A stretch of DNA of 54,800 bases from contig NZ_AKJE01000081.1 in NCBI RefSeq assembly GCF_000282495.1, forward strand, positions 1 through 54,800, in the 5' to 3' direction. Source of the stretch: Pseudomonas sp. GM79. Its GTDB lineage: Bacteria > Pseudomonadota > Gammaproteobacteria > Pseudomonadales > Pseudomonadaceae. The notes under the pieces are model-generated. The model ran no database searches, was not told the DNA's origin, and was given only the letters and a program-made list of their open reading frames with translations. Below are positions 34,667-43,781 of this stretch, in pieces. The number at the start of each line of letters is the position of its first letter. Position 1 is the first letter of the stretch. The translations under genes and the position numbers were made by a program.

Positions 34667-35719
34667 CTAGAGCTCCACTTTGTTGTTCGCGGACTGCGTC
34701 AAAAACTCGGTGATCAGTGACGTAACCTGCTGTTGGATTACCTCGCGCGGGCGAGCATTGTCGCCATCCCCGCAAATGATGCCATCGCCAGGAATGTCCT
34801 CTTCGAGCAATGCCACTGCACCTGGTTTGCAAATCGGCAAGAAGCTGAAATGGCTGGCGTCACTGATCTCGACATAGCGGCTGGACGCTTGGGGCAGGCG
34901 TGTGGCCAGGTTGGCGGACTCCAACTGAGCAGGCAGTTCCACCGATGGTGCGCCGGCAGCGATAACCAGCACCGGCACCGGCAGTGCCGCAAGGCTCTCA
35001 TCGGTCATCCCGCGCGAGAGTCCCAGGTCCAAAGAAACCACAGCGGTGACGCGTTGATCGCGCAAATCGCCGGCCAGACCAGCCTTTAATGCCGGAGTAC
35101 TCTCAGGGTTGATCTTTTGATAATTGGTGCAACTGGATAACTGCGGATGGAGTTTGCAGTCACGGGCAAACAGGGCCGGGTCGAAACGAGCACCGGCGAT
35201 CTCCATTGCAGTCCAGCCGCCGAGTGAATGGCCCACTACAGCAATTTGACGCTTTGCGACCACGCCAAATTTTTCAGGTTGAGTGGTGACCGCCTCAATG
35301 GCCCGATGCAGGTCAATGGGCCGCTGCCATAACTGCGCCGCCGCTTGCGGGCTGCGATCATGGGTCGTGGTGCCGGGGTGGTTGACCGCTGCGACAATGT
35401 AACCCTGATGGGCCAATGCACTCGCCAACCAGTTCTGATTGTTCCAATTGCCTCTGAATCCATGGGAGAGCACCACCAATGGGTGCTCTCCAGCAGAGGG
35501 TGGCGCGTTGCGAACCGCAGAAGCACCGACAAACACCACATCGTCGCCGATCAACTGTGGGGTGACGGTCGTTGTACTGGGATACCAGACGACCATCTCC
35601 AGCGGACGCTCATTGTGTGGGTCCGGCAGGGTGGAGGATTGGAAGCCGACAGAGTTGACGTCAGCGAGAGCGCTGGTCGTCAGACAGGTTAAAAGCAGGG
35701 CGCCGAGAGCTGTTTTCAA
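34667..35719 (-). CDS. secreted alpha/beta hydrolase (dienelactone-hydrolase-like)
   Basis: A 350-residue exported hydrolase. A TTG at 35719 is chosen as start because AAGGAAG lies nine bases upstream and it gives a clean signal peptide (MKTALGALLLTCLTTSALA). The upstream frame lacks both. The nucleophile is in GHSLGGW, an oxyanion strand in LVVLSHGFRGN, and the likely catalytic His in DASHFSFLP. Similar to the predicted dienelactone hydrolase / PAF-acetylhydrolase-like group; probably esterase in the periplasm. Inside the mobile segment. Confidence 0.87.
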   Translation of the reverse strand: MKTALGALLLTCLTTSALADVNSVGFQSSTLPDPHNERPLEMVVWYPSTTTVTPQLIGDDVVFVGASAVRNAPPSAGEHPLVVLSHGFRGNWNNQNWLASALAHQGYIVAAVNHPGTTTHDRSPQAAAQLWQRPIDLHRAIEAVTTQPEKFGVVAKRQIAVVGHSLGGWTAMEIAGARFDPALFARDCKLHPQLSSCTNYQKINPESTPALKAGLAGDLRDQRVTAVVSLDLGLSRGMTDESLAALPVPVLVIAAGAPSVELPAQLESANLATRLPQASSRYVEISDASHFSFLPICKPGAVALLEEDIPGDGIICGDGDNARPREVIQQQVTSLITEFLTQSANNKVEL

Positions 35720-35946
35720 TGGGTTTGTCTTCCTTGATTTAGATAGGGGGTTCAGAACCTGAAACCCACCGATAGCGTGCATCACATCTCGCAAGTTATA
35801 GAAATCCAGCGCCGTGAGCAGGTGAATCTGCACCGACATTAAAGCCGATACTCCGACTGACATGCATAGTTTTCGTTATCTGCATCGATCGGTTGAATCC
35901 ACAACCCGAAGCGGACAGTCGAAGGGGCAACAATTAATGAAGTAGT

Positions 35947-36687
35947 TCAGTCAGGTTGAGCGTGTCCTTCCAGAATCTCAAATCCATCATCAAAGGGAGC
36001 GTACCCCACAACTTTTCTGGTCTTCTCGATAGAAAGTCGCTTATATCTGTTATCTGAGACCCCGTGGATAACATGAAATCCGCTCAGCTCGGCCTCGACG
36101 CAATTACTAAGTAGTGCGACAACATCCCTGATACTAATAAAAGCAGCTACATCCCTGTGACTGTGGTTTTCCCCTTGGTGAAATATAGCTACGTTTGCAA
36201 TACGGACTGCGATTGTTGTCATTTGACCATCGTTTGCATACATCGAAGCCAGAGCTTCCCCGAACGCTTTGCTGACCCCGTATAGATTGCCTGGCTTAGG
36301 TGCCATACATTCATGTACCTGGACATCCTCTGGATAACCTTCGATAGCCTGAGCGCTGCTCGCAAATATAAAGCGCTCGCAGCCTTGAGCCTTTGCGGCG
36401 AATAGCATGTTGTAGGTGCCCACAATATTCACAGGGAGCAGGGATGTCATGAAATCGGCGTCTGGGCGAGGGTCAGCAGCTAGATGAATCACTGTATGTA
36501 TGCCTTCGCAAGCTTCAAGGCAACTGGCTTGAACGCTGATGTCGAGAGCGAAACGTTGTGCCGATTGCGGAAGTGTTGATACATCTATGTCGGCTAAACG
36601 CAAATCTGACTTATCGTAATGCGCTTTCCAAAAAGCGCTGCCGATTCGGCCCGCAGCACCTGTGATTAAAATTTTTCGCGCGTTCAT
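35947..36687 (-). CDS. NAD-dependent epimerase/dehydratase, uronate-dehydrogenase-like
   Basis: A 246-residue extended SDR with ITGAAGRIGSAFW (residues 8-20), DI loop (LADIDVSTLPQS), HLAAD, SSAQAIEGY, YGVSKAFGE and a hexuronate-dehydrogenase-like course (ISIRDVVALL). AAGGAC is the ribosome site. Codon use is more AT-rich (ATA, TTA, AGA) than in surrounding genes, suggesting a separate origin. Last gene before the right end of the mobile segment. Uronate oxidation is a guess from resemblance; specificity is unproven. Confidence 0.85.
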   Translation of the reverse strand: MNARKILITGAAGRIGSAFWKAHYDKSDLRLADIDVSTLPQSAQRFALDISVQASCLEACEGIHTVIHLAADPRPDADFMTSLLPVNIVGTYNMLFAAKAQGCERFIFASSAQAIEGYPEDVQVHECMAPKPGNLYGVSKAFGEALASMYANDGQMTTIAVRIANVAIFHQGENHSHRDVAAFISIRDVVALLSNCVEAELSGFHVIHGVSDNRYKRLSIEKTRKVVGYAPFDDGFEILEGHAQPD

Positions 36688-36962
36688 TTCAGCATGTCCT
36701 TATGGTAAACGTCACTGTAGCTTCCCCGCGTCGTGGTCGGTTGACAACCTCCAATGAGAGTAACAAGCGTCAACACGTCCGCTTCTGGCCGATTGCTGCC
36801 TGTCGAGAAGGGCTGCAATGCGCAATTCTCTGCCGATCACGGTTACGAAGCATGACGGTCAAATCCCATGCAACCGGTGGTCAGATGCGATGCAAATTAT
36901 TGGTCAGGTCGAATGCAAACAGGTGGTCAAGTGGAGTGCAATTTCGCACTCAAACGAAGGCC

Positions 36963-38321
36963 CTACACCAACCGCTCAATCTTCTGATGCTGCCAGACCA
37001 TTTTGTAATACAGCGTCTGCAGCATCAGCATGCCCAGATAGGCCACCGGAAACGCCATCCACACACCTTGCAGCCCAAAGCGCGCATCCAGCAGATACGC
37101 CACCGGCAACTGCACCCCGACCACGCAAACGATCGTAACCACCACCGGCACCAACACCGTGCCGCTGGCGCGCATGATGCCGCCGACAATCGCCTGAAAG
37201 CCAAACACCAGCAGACTCCAGAGCATGATGTGCAACAGGTGTTCGGCCATCGCCCGGGTGGAATCATCCGTGAGGAACAACCCCAGCAACCAGTGCGACA
37301 GCAAGTAACCCAACACCACCAAACCACCGGTCAGGCACACGTTGATCAACAGCCCCGTGCGCAAAATCGGCCCCATGCGCTCGATGCGCCCTGCCCCAAT
37401 CGCCTGCGCACCGAGAATCGACGCCGTGATCGCAATCGACAGCGCCGGGAACTGCACGTAATTGACGATCTGCGTCACCGCCCCGTACGCCGCCGTCGCC
37501 TGGGAACCGTGCTGATTCACCAGCGCCAGAATCACCAGCTCCGACAACGACAGCACCACCATCTGCAACCCGGTCGGCAGCCCGATGCGCAACACCTTGC
37601 CGAGGATGTCCATGTCCAGCCGCATCGAGGCAAACATCTCCCGATCCGGCGCCAACGGATGCCCCTTGCGAATCAACCGCCACGCCAGCCACCCCATCGC
37701 CGCCAAGTTACCCGCCAACCCCGCCCACGCCGCACTCTGAATCCCCATCGGCGGCAACCCCAACCACCCGAGAATCAACGCCGGCGTCAGCGCCAGCCCG
37801 ACACACGTCGACACCACCAGCGCCAACAACGGCGACACCGTATCGCTCACCCCACGCAGCAACTGCGTGAACAACACAAACACCAACAGCGACGGCAAGA
37901 TCCACATCATCACATGGGCATACGCCACCGCATCGTCCAGCACATCCACAGGCGTGCCCAAACCCTGCAACGCCGGCCGGGCAAACACACTGCCCAACAC
38001 CGCCGCCACCAACCCGATCATCGCCCCCAACAGCAACGTCGAACCGGCGATAGCCTTCACCAAATGCAACTCCCGAGCGCCCCAGGCTTGGCCGATCAAC
38101 ACCCCAGCGCCAGCGCCAAGGCCGATGACCAGGGCGATGAAGAAGAACACCACGGGGAACATGCCTGATACCGCCGCGAGGGATTGGGTGCCGAGCATTT
38201 GGCCGATGTAGATGCTGTTGATGGTGCCCGACATGGACTGGAGGAAATTGGAGAGGACCATGGGGGCCAGGAATAGGAGGTAGGTTTGCCAGAGGGGGTG
38301 TTGGGTGGTGGGGGTTTGCAT
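36963..38321 (-). CDS. MATE-family efflux transporter
   Basis: A 452-residue inner-membrane antiporter with twelve predicted helices in two similar halves. The start PMVLSNFLQSMSGTINSIYIGQML and the GAVTQIVNYVQFPALSIAITASILGAQAIGAG region in the second half fit the MATE fold. Na+ or H+ driven drug/metabolite export is the family role. Its stop codon is 8 bases from the CTCAAA duplication, so the mobile segment landed just beyond its 3' end. The antisense frame here is open for nearly 500 codons but is a compositional artefact. Confidence 0.93.
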   Translation of the reverse strand: MQTPTTQHPLWQTYLLFLAPMVLSNFLQSMSGTINSIYIGQMLGTQSLAAVSGMFPVVFFFIALVIGLGAGAGVLIGQAWGARELHLVKAIAGSTLLLGAMIGLVAAVLGSVFARPALQGLGTPVDVLDDAVAYAHVMMWILPSLLVFVLFTQLLRGVSDTVSPLLALVVSTCVGLALTPALILGWLGLPPMGIQSAAWAGLAGNLAAMGWLAWRLIRKGHPLAPDREMFASMRLDMDILGKVLRIGLPTGLQMVVLSLSELVILALVNQHGSQATAAYGAVTQIVNYVQFPALSIAITASILGAQAIGAGRIERMGPILRTGLLINVCLTGGLVVLGYLLSHWLLGLFLTDDSTRAMAEHLLHIMLWSLLVFGFQAIVGGIMRASGTVLVPVVVTIVCVVGVQLPVAYLLDARFGLQGVWMAFPVAYLGMLMLQTLYYKMVWQHQKIERLV

Positions 38322-38473
38322 TGAGGTTCCGTCTCGGGTGGGGGCTGGCGTTTGGGAAATTCTACGCTACGGGACTGGGGAACGATGCGCTCCTATTTTG
38401 CGAATTAGGGGAGCGTGAGTAATGGCTGCTTTCTGCAAGCAGCGGCCAACGGAACAGCAAGTGTTCGGGAAGG

Positions 38474-38490
38474 CGTTTTTACACACCCTG
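38474..38490. repeat. solitary MITE-terminus-like sequence
   Basis: CGTTTTTACACACCCTG resembles the inverted form of the 39824 element terminus. A similar single end is at 45935-45953. The 298-base gap (38322-38619) contains nothing else recognised. Confidence 0.45.
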
Positions 38491-38619
38491 GGCCAGAAGC
38501 GGCCATCCCTTCCCCTCTTCCCAGGTAGGGAGCACAGCCTGGACAAAGCTGCTACCTACCATACACTTGGCAAACAAGCGCAGTTTTTGTTTCCCGGCTA
38601 GATAACCCAGGTCAGGCCT

Positions 38620-39129
38620 ATGAACCCTCGCTATCATGAAATACACCGGGCCGAGATCAAAAGACAGCTGTATCGCCACGCCGATCAACAGTGGGACGCT
38701 CTCTTTGGGCTATTCATCGCAAGCATTATCTTTGCTGGCTTTGGGGTTAAGCTCTGCTTTGCGCCTATATCAGGCAGCTGGATTATAGGGTTCGTGTTCT
38801 TTTCCTTGAGTGCACTTTTTTTCGCCTTCTATCGGTGGACGCTTCGTATGCTGAGCACGCGAGGAACAGACAGCGGATGGCTTAATACACCTGATCAACT
38901 AATCTGCGTAGCACTTATATGTCTGGCTATATTTTTATCTAACTCCAACCAAGTGGTATTGTTTTTTTTCTTTCTTTGCGCAGGTGCATACGGTAATTGG
39001 CGTCTAAGGCAGAACCTGCGAATTCATTTGATGCGCTACTATTTTCGCGAAGCGCGCGAGTACATTCGAGAGATAGAACGTTACAGCCCTCGCCCTAAAC
39101 GCCCGACCAAGTTGAAAGCGCCACAATAG
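38620..39129 (+). CDS. hypothetical membrane protein
   Basis: A 169-residue protein not recognised. It has four hydrophobic segments (about 29-47, 52-72, 91-106, 108-122) between a charged N terminus (YHEIHRAEIKRQLYRH) and a basic C terminus (REIERYSPRPKRPTKLK). Inner-membrane location is likely. AGGTCAGGCCT precedes the ATG. Base composition is less GC-rich than neighbours. No operon partner. Confidence 0.7.
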   Translation: MNPRYHEIHRAEIKRQLYRHADQQWDALFGLFIASIIFAGFGVKLCFAPISGSWIIGFVFFSLSALFFAFYRWTLRMLSTRGTDSGWLNTPDQLICVALICLAIFLSNSNQVVLFFFFLCAGAYGNWRLRQNLRIHLMRYYFREAREYIREIERYSPRPKRPTKLKAPQ

Positions 39130-39239
39130 GAAAAAGATACTTTGAGTCGCAAGCTGCCCTTCTTGATCGGCAGAAACGGCCAAAAGCGGGCATTGGCTAC
39201 CAACACTAGCAATGACCCAGAAACGTTTCGATGGCTCAC

Positions 39240-39689
39240 TCAGCGCAGAGGGGATCTGCTTAAAGTTTTCCGCAGGTAGCTTGCTGACGAAGGGCACAAA
39301 TGCTTGAACTGAGCTGTCTGGGTAATTGCGACAGGCGCTTTACCCCTATCAAGCAGTTCGTACCCGTTGGCCGTGAAAAAATTAACAGCGCTTTGGGTCA
39401 ACAAATGCAGTCGGGCTGCGCCTCGGGAGACCGCGTATTGCTCCAGTTCCGACAATACCGCTGTACCCAGTCCCGCTCCACGATGCTCCTCGCAAACGAC
39501 CATAGAGCGCAGCAGGAGATCGGGGCCACTACCCTCCAACCCTCCATAAGCAACCAATTTCCCATCCACGTCGAATCGGTAGAACTGCCGCCCGGGATCG
39601 CTCACATCATCGTAGGGCAATCCAGCTTGACTCAAAGACGCACGGAGCTGATTCAAACCGCTCGCTCCTACTTTAATCATCTGCATCAT
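39240..39689 (-). CDS. GNAT acetyltransferase, ArsN2-like
   Basis: A 149-residue GNAT. The fold includes the acetyl-CoA loop EEHRGAGLGTAVLSELE, and the C-terminal string ANGYELLDR...APVAITQTAQFKHLCPSSASYLRKTL is characteristic of the ArsN2 group annotated in arsenic loci. No arsenical gene is nearby, so the link to arsenic is by resemblance only. Start at 39689 (MMQMIKVG) is taken from the usual family N terminus; the longer frame has no ribosome site. Confidence 0.82.
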   Translation of the reverse strand: MMQMIKVGASGLNQLRASLSQAGLPYDDVSDPGRQFYRFDVDGKLVAYGGLEGSGPDLLLRSMVVCEEHRGAGLGTAVLSELEQYAVSRGAARLHLLTQSAVNFFTANGYELLDRGKAPVAITQTAQFKHLCPSSASYLRKTLSRSPLR

Positions 39690-39823
39690 CAGTGCTCTTA
39701 TAGGCTCTCTGACACTCAATGCTAGCAGGCTCAATCCTTATCAGAGTTCAATCGACAACGGCACTTGAATTCGTCTGCTTTGGGTCGTCGATTGCAGCCC
39801 TTCGTGACAGGCAGCAATCGGTC

Positions 39824-39982
39824 CAGGCTGTGTGAAAACGTCTTGGAGTCGGTTTGACGGTCAGAACCGAAGCGAAAGTCGCTCTCCTACGCAAATTTCA
39901 GGTCTGCTGATTAACCAAGCATTCGCAGATTTTACGTAGCAACGCAGACTTCAAAAAGGTGAATGCATTTTCACACAGCCTG
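39824..39982. mobile_element. complete MITE-like element, 159 bp
   Basis: Perfect 15-bp terminal inverted repeats (CAGGCTGTGTGAAAA ... TTTTCACACAGCCTG) around a non-coding core that shares CTCCTACGCAAATTTCAGG with the truncated copy at 34561-34650. Too short to encode a transposase. Lies between two convergent-side gene ends. Confidence 0.85.
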
Positions 39983-40022
39983 TGAGTGGCGCCCGTTTTT
40001 GTATCCGCGCGCACCGGACTTC

Positions 40023-40979
40023 TCACGCTGATTGTCTACGCCAAGTACCGGGTGATGTGCCGAACTGGCGTTTGAATGCGCGGCTGAACGCAGCTTCGGA
40101 CTCATAGCCAACTGCAAAACCAATTTGCGCAACATTACCGCGACCTTCGCGCAGGTGTTGAGCCGCTACGTGCATACGCCAGAGCGTCAGGTATTGCATC
40201 GGTGGCTGTCCGACCAATGCCGTGAATCGTTCCGCGAATACCGAGCGCGACATGCCCACTTCAAGCGCCAGGGCTTCTGCAGTCCAGCCCTCGGTTGGAC
40301 GAGCATGGAGCAGCGCCAGTGCGCGCCCGATATGCGGATCTCGCAAACCCGCCAGCCACCCGCGCCGCTCAGCGGGGAGGCTCGCGACGTACTGGCTGAC
40401 GGCTTCGACGAAGAGCAATTCGGAGAGCTTGGCGATGACCGTTGTCGAGCCGAGGCGCCCCGCTGCAATCTCACTGACAGCGAACCGGAATGAGCTTTCA
40501 ATCCAGGCTCCCGAAGCCGTCGCGCGCAAGTCTAGTTTCAATAAGGATGGCAGCGATGAAAGCAACGGACTGAAGGGGGTTTCAGAGCCGAGGAATCCGC
40601 ACAATAGTTGCGTGACCTCGCCGCCCCCGCCGTACTTGATTCGTGAAATAGCGCCGACTTCCGGTGGCTGAATAACTTCGCCTGCCGGCATGGGCGCAAT
40701 GCTTAGATCGCTGCCAAAAGAATGAGCGTCATTGTGAGGAAGCAGAACGAGTTCGCCTGCCCGCACGTCGATGGCGGCACCACCGTCGACTTGTAATTGC
40801 ATATGCCCTGCGGCGACAAAATGCGACGCAATGATATGTCGAGGTGCCGCCAGGAACGGTTTGCAATCGTCCGCAGAGATTCTTCCCTTGATGCACCAGG
40901 GCGCAGTGAATTCCGCCTCGAGAAAAACCCCTCCAGACAGCCGAATCACACGCAACACATCAGAAAACGCATCCAACAA
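40023..40979 (-). CDS. AraC-family regulator (cupin_6 type)
   Basis: A 318-residue regulator with an AraC-binding cupin (FTAPWCIKGRI, HIIASHFVAAGHMQLQVDGG, GELVLLPHNDAHSFGS) and two HTHs (ALALEVGMSRSVFAERFTALVG; VAQIGFAVGYESEAAFSRAFKRQFGTSPGTWR). The start is TTG at 40979, supported by AAGGAGG eight bases upstream and by full family length. Divergent from the diiron gene at 41179 with 199 bases between, which it probably controls together with the MAPEG gene. Confidence 0.9.
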   Translation of the reverse strand: MLDAFSDVLRVIRLSGGVFLEAEFTAPWCIKGRISADDCKPFLAAPRHIIASHFVAAGHMQLQVDGGAAIDVRAGELVLLPHNDAHSFGSDLSIAPMPAGEVIQPPEVGAISRIKYGGGGEVTQLLCGFLGSETPFSPLLSSLPSLLKLDLRATASGAWIESSFRFAVSEIAAGRLGSTTVIAKLSELLFVEAVSQYVASLPAERRGWLAGLRDPHIGRALALLHARPTEGWTAEALALEVGMSRSVFAERFTALVGQPPMQYLTLWRMHVAAQHLREGRGNVAQIGFAVGYESEAAFSRAFKRQFGTSPGTWRRQSA

Positions 40980-41178
40980 TTGCCAGCCCTCCTTTCCGGA
41001 GTCCGGAGCATGTAATCAGGCGCACTGGTCATTCATCGCCTGAACTGCGAGGCCTAGATTAGCACCAACGCGGACTCCGTGATCGAGACGCTCCCCACAC
41101 GCTTCACCAATGGTCATTGGCTCCGACGTTAACCGTAATTGCCCTATTCCAACTCGACCAGGCAAGCAGGAGATCGAT

Positions 41179-42132
41179 ATGAACACCGTTGCTACCATGC
41201 CCAGCGCAGATTCGGACAACGCCGACCGTTATGCTCAACTTGTCAGATCATCGAAGAAAGCTGAATGGCAAATCGATCGTGATTTGCTACAGGACCGGAG
41301 TTTCGACTTCTCGCGCAAATTCTTGCCCGACGGACTGTCGCGGATCGACCGCCTGACTTTTCTCGACGCGGATGAGGCGCGCCTGCTCAGTCAGATTCAG
41401 GGCCGAACCTATGCGTATATCTTTGGCTTGGTCGAGCGTTTTATCAGCGCCAAAATGCTCGATCAAGGTCGAGCCCATGTCTTTGACGATCAGCTCGCAC
41501 TCGAAGCGCTGGTGCGTTTTTCTAACGATGAGATCAAGCACCAGGAGCTGTTCCGGCGCATGGAGACGATGATTAGTTCGCACTTGCCAGCGGGGTATCG
41601 TCAAGTTGCCGATCCAAACGATGTGGCGCGCTCGGTACTTGCGGCCAGCACCTGGTCGGTGCTGGCGCTGACCTGTCATATCGAGCTGTTTGTTCAGGCG
41701 CACTACGCGCAAAGCATCGCCCCGCGTGAGGAGTTGTGCCCACTGTTCAAGGATGTTTTCAAATTCCACTGGAAGGATGAAAGCCGGCACGTCGTTCTCG
41801 ATGAACTGGAGTGGAAGGCGGAGCACGCGAAACTCTCGCCAGCCGAGCGCGACCAGGCAGTGAACGATCTGATTGCGCTGGTGGCGGCCGTTGATGCAAT
41901 CCTGCAGGCACAATCGGCATCCGATGCCGACTACTTTATTCGCAATGTCTCAAGATCATTCAGTGACGATGAGACAGCGCAAATCAAAGCTTCCGTGCTG
42001 AGCGCCTACCGCTGGCAATACATAATCTCGGGCGTGGAGCATCCACACTTTGGCCGACTGCTTACGCGCATGACAACACCTGCACAGATGTCCACGATTC
42101 AGACCGCGCTGGCGCCAATCATGAGCAATTGA
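41179..42132 (+). CDS. diiron carboxylate (ferritin-like fold) protein
   Basis: A 317-residue helical protein with the metal-ligand pattern E...ExxH...E...ExxH: Glu in LVERFI, NDEIKHQE, CHIELFVQ, KDESRHVVLDE. This fits a non-haem diiron oxygenase or hydroxylase. No signal peptide. The ATG at 41179 follows CAGGAGATCGAT. Followed after 81 bases by a MAPEG gene, with a divergent AraC regulator upstream. I do not recognise a named family with certainty; AurF/CmlI-like N-oxygenases share the ligand pattern. Confidence 0.8.
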   Translation: MNTVATMPSADSDNADRYAQLVRSSKKAEWQIDRDLLQDRSFDFSRKFLPDGLSRIDRLTFLDADEARLLSQIQGRTYAYIFGLVERFISAKMLDQGRAHVFDDQLALEALVRFSNDEIKHQELFRRMETMISSHLPAGYRQVADPNDVARSVLAASTWSVLALTCHIELFVQAHYAQSIAPREELCPLFKDVFKFHWKDESRHVVLDELEWKAEHAKLSPAERDQAVNDLIALVAAVDAILQAQSASDADYFIRNVSRSFSDDETAQIKASVLSAYRWQYIISGVEHPHFGRLLTRMTTPAQMSTIQTALAPIMSN

Positions 42133-42213
42133 TCGACAGGGAGCGGCCGACCGTGCGTCGGCCGCGCGGCTGTGGGATGACGTATTGAAAACGATTTATC
42201 GAGGCTGGCAGTC

Positions 42214-42636
42214 ATGACAATACCGATGTGGATGTTGCTTGGATTTGCGACCTGGACTTTGCTGCTGTTGATGGCAACTGTCGGGGTGTATCGCTGGGTC
42301 AGAATCTTGTTCTCGAATGTTCCGATTGGCTCTTTTCGATGCGATCAGCTCGAAGGCGAGGATTGGTATCGGCGTGGGATAAGAGCACACGCGAACTGTG
42401 TGGAAAACCTGCCGGTCTTTGGCGCCATCGTATTGGTGATTTCAACCCTTGGTGTCGACGGCCCTGCAGTGAGCTACTTGTCCGTAATCGTCCTGATCGC
42501 TCGCGTGTGCCAGTCTGTGGTTCATGTATCCCATGTGCAAACCAATACGTTCGTGGCGGTTCGGTTTGCCTTCTTTTTCGTTCAGTTGGTCTGTTTTCTC
42601 GCGCTCATTGTTATAGCCGCTAGTTATGGCGTATGA
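42214..42636 (+). CDS. MAPEG-family membrane protein
   Basis: A 140-residue four-helix membrane protein with the MAPEG signatures RAHANCVENLPVFGAI and RVCQSVVHV. Family members conjugate glutathione or reduce peroxides at the membrane. GAGG upstream of the ATG. Same strand as the diiron gene and probably in its operon, hinting at joint handling of a hydrophobic substrate. Confidence 0.9.
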   Translation: MTIPMWMLLGFATWTLLLLMATVGVYRWVRILFSNVPIGSFRCDQLEGEDWYRRGIRAHANCVENLPVFGAIVLVISTLGVDGPAVSYLSVIVLIARVCQSVVHVSHVQTNTFVAVRFAFFFVQLVCFLALIVIAASYGV

Positions 42637-42768
42637 ATCTCTAAAAATAGAGGGGTGAATCCAGGCTTGGTGCTTAGGAAAATCGAGAGTCACTTAATCT
42701 GATTCGATGGATAAAGACCGGCAAGCCGCGCTGTCACAACACCCACGTAAAAGACGCCTGAAAACTCT

Positions 42769-43665
42769 TCAACCATCACTAAGTCCACCTTCGACACTTT
42801 CTATGGAAATGGCTTCCAGCAGCACCTGCTCCAAAATGACAAAAAAACATTTGATGTGAGCCTGTTTCAACGCCTGCGGCCGGGTCACCAGATAGACCTC
42901 CATATCTGGAAGCTGGATCTGCGGGAACAACTCGATCAGGTCCTTCGCCAGAATACGGGGCAGCACTGCCACGCCCATACCTCGCCTCACCGATTCGAGC
43001 TGAGCCGCGAACGAGTTCACGCTGATCTGCGTGTGTTCCAGACCCGCGGCCTTTGCCACACACAGTTGCGGCAACATATCCAGCGGAGGAAGCAAGGCAA
43101 TATTGACCGCAGTGGCCGGAGTCACCCCTGGAAACCGCTTCAGATAACTTGCATCGGCGAAGACACCATAAGCGAGCCTGCCTATGGGGCGATAAATCAG
43201 CGACGGCTCGCCCAGATGAGCTGTGCGTACGGCAATGTCTGCGGCGCCGCGGACGATCTTGTGAAAGTCGGCTGTTATCAGCAACTCCACCGAGCAACGC
43301 GGGTGAAGTGAGGTGAGGCGACTCGCGGCCTCCAGCACAGAAGACGAGAACCCCTCCCCTGCACTGACCACGACAGTGCCAGATAACTCTGTGTGTGGCT
43401 CGGACATGCCCGTAACGGTTTGACGCCTCAAGCCCGCTTCCGTAGCCAGGGCAACGTCCACGAGGGATTGGCCTCGCGGGGTCAACCAGCATCCTTCAAC
43501 ACCCCGCTCCACGAGTGGCTCGCCCAGCGCCCTTTCAAGTTGGGTCAGCCGTCGCGACACAGTAGACGCAGCGATCCCCAGCAATTGGCCGGCCTGAAGA
43601 AAGCTGCCGCGTCGCGAGACTGCCAACAGCAGGCGAAGATCGTCCCAGTTTGCTTGCAAAGCCAT
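42769..43665 (-). CDS. LysR-family transcriptional regulator
   Basis: A 298-residue LTTR with N-terminal HTH (SFLQAGQLLGIAASTVSRRLTQLE, about 21-44) and an effector-binding domain. AGGGAAG precedes the ATG. Divergent from the SnoaL-like gene (start 43782) with 116 bases between, so it most likely regulates the SnoaL/reductase pair. Confidence 0.9.
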   Translation of the reverse strand: MALQANWDDLRLLLAVSRRGSFLQAGQLLGIAASTVSRRLTQLERALGEPLVERGVEGCWLTPRGQSLVDVALATEAGLRRQTVTGMSEPHTELSGTVVVSAGEGFSSSVLEAASRLTSLHPRCSVELLITADFHKIVRGAADIAVRTAHLGEPSLIYRPIGRLAYGVFADASYLKRFPGVTPATAVNIALLPPLDMLPQLCVAKAAGLEHTQISVNSFAAQLESVRRGMGVAVLPRILAKDLIELFPQIQLPDMEVYLVTRPQALKQAHIKCFFVILEQVLLEAISIESVEGGLSDG

Positions 43666-43781
43666 GCTTCATATCTTCCCTGATTTGCAAATGTGCAAAG
43701 CCATTATGCAGCAGTCGCTGTTTTTCGGCAGAGGCGTCAACGGTATATCTACACGTCCTCGAAACGAATGGAACGGACTGT

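Larger units (their letters stand above)
29592..36948. mobile_element. 7.36-kb segment with IS21-like ends and no transposase
   Basis: Both ends start TG and read inward as the same iteron-like array: TGNGNAATTGCAC, then units of TGACC-N5-6-TTGCAT at about 22-base spacing. The left array is 29592-29690 (three units). The right array is 36831-36948 on the minus strand (four units). The arrays match over about 100 bases, including GCTTCGT(G/A)ACC and CGGCAGAGAA. The segment is flanked by CTCAAA at 29586-29591 and 36949-36954, a perfect 6-bp direct repeat. Inside are eight genes but no istA/istB, so it would need a transposase in trans. The IS21 assignment rests on recall of similar ends. Confidence 0.75.

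Noticed and set aside
36702..38168. 488-codon plus-strand open frame rich in His, Gln and Arg
   Set aside because: Antisense to the MATE gene. Its composition is the reverse reading of GC-rich hydrophobic codons, there is no ribosome site, and the MATE protein is unambiguous.
34561..38490. A 3.9-kb transposon between the MITE-type ends at 34561 and 38474
   Set aside because: Ends match imperfectly, the left copy is clearly a truncated 159-bp element, and the interval crosses the boundary of the IS21-like segment.
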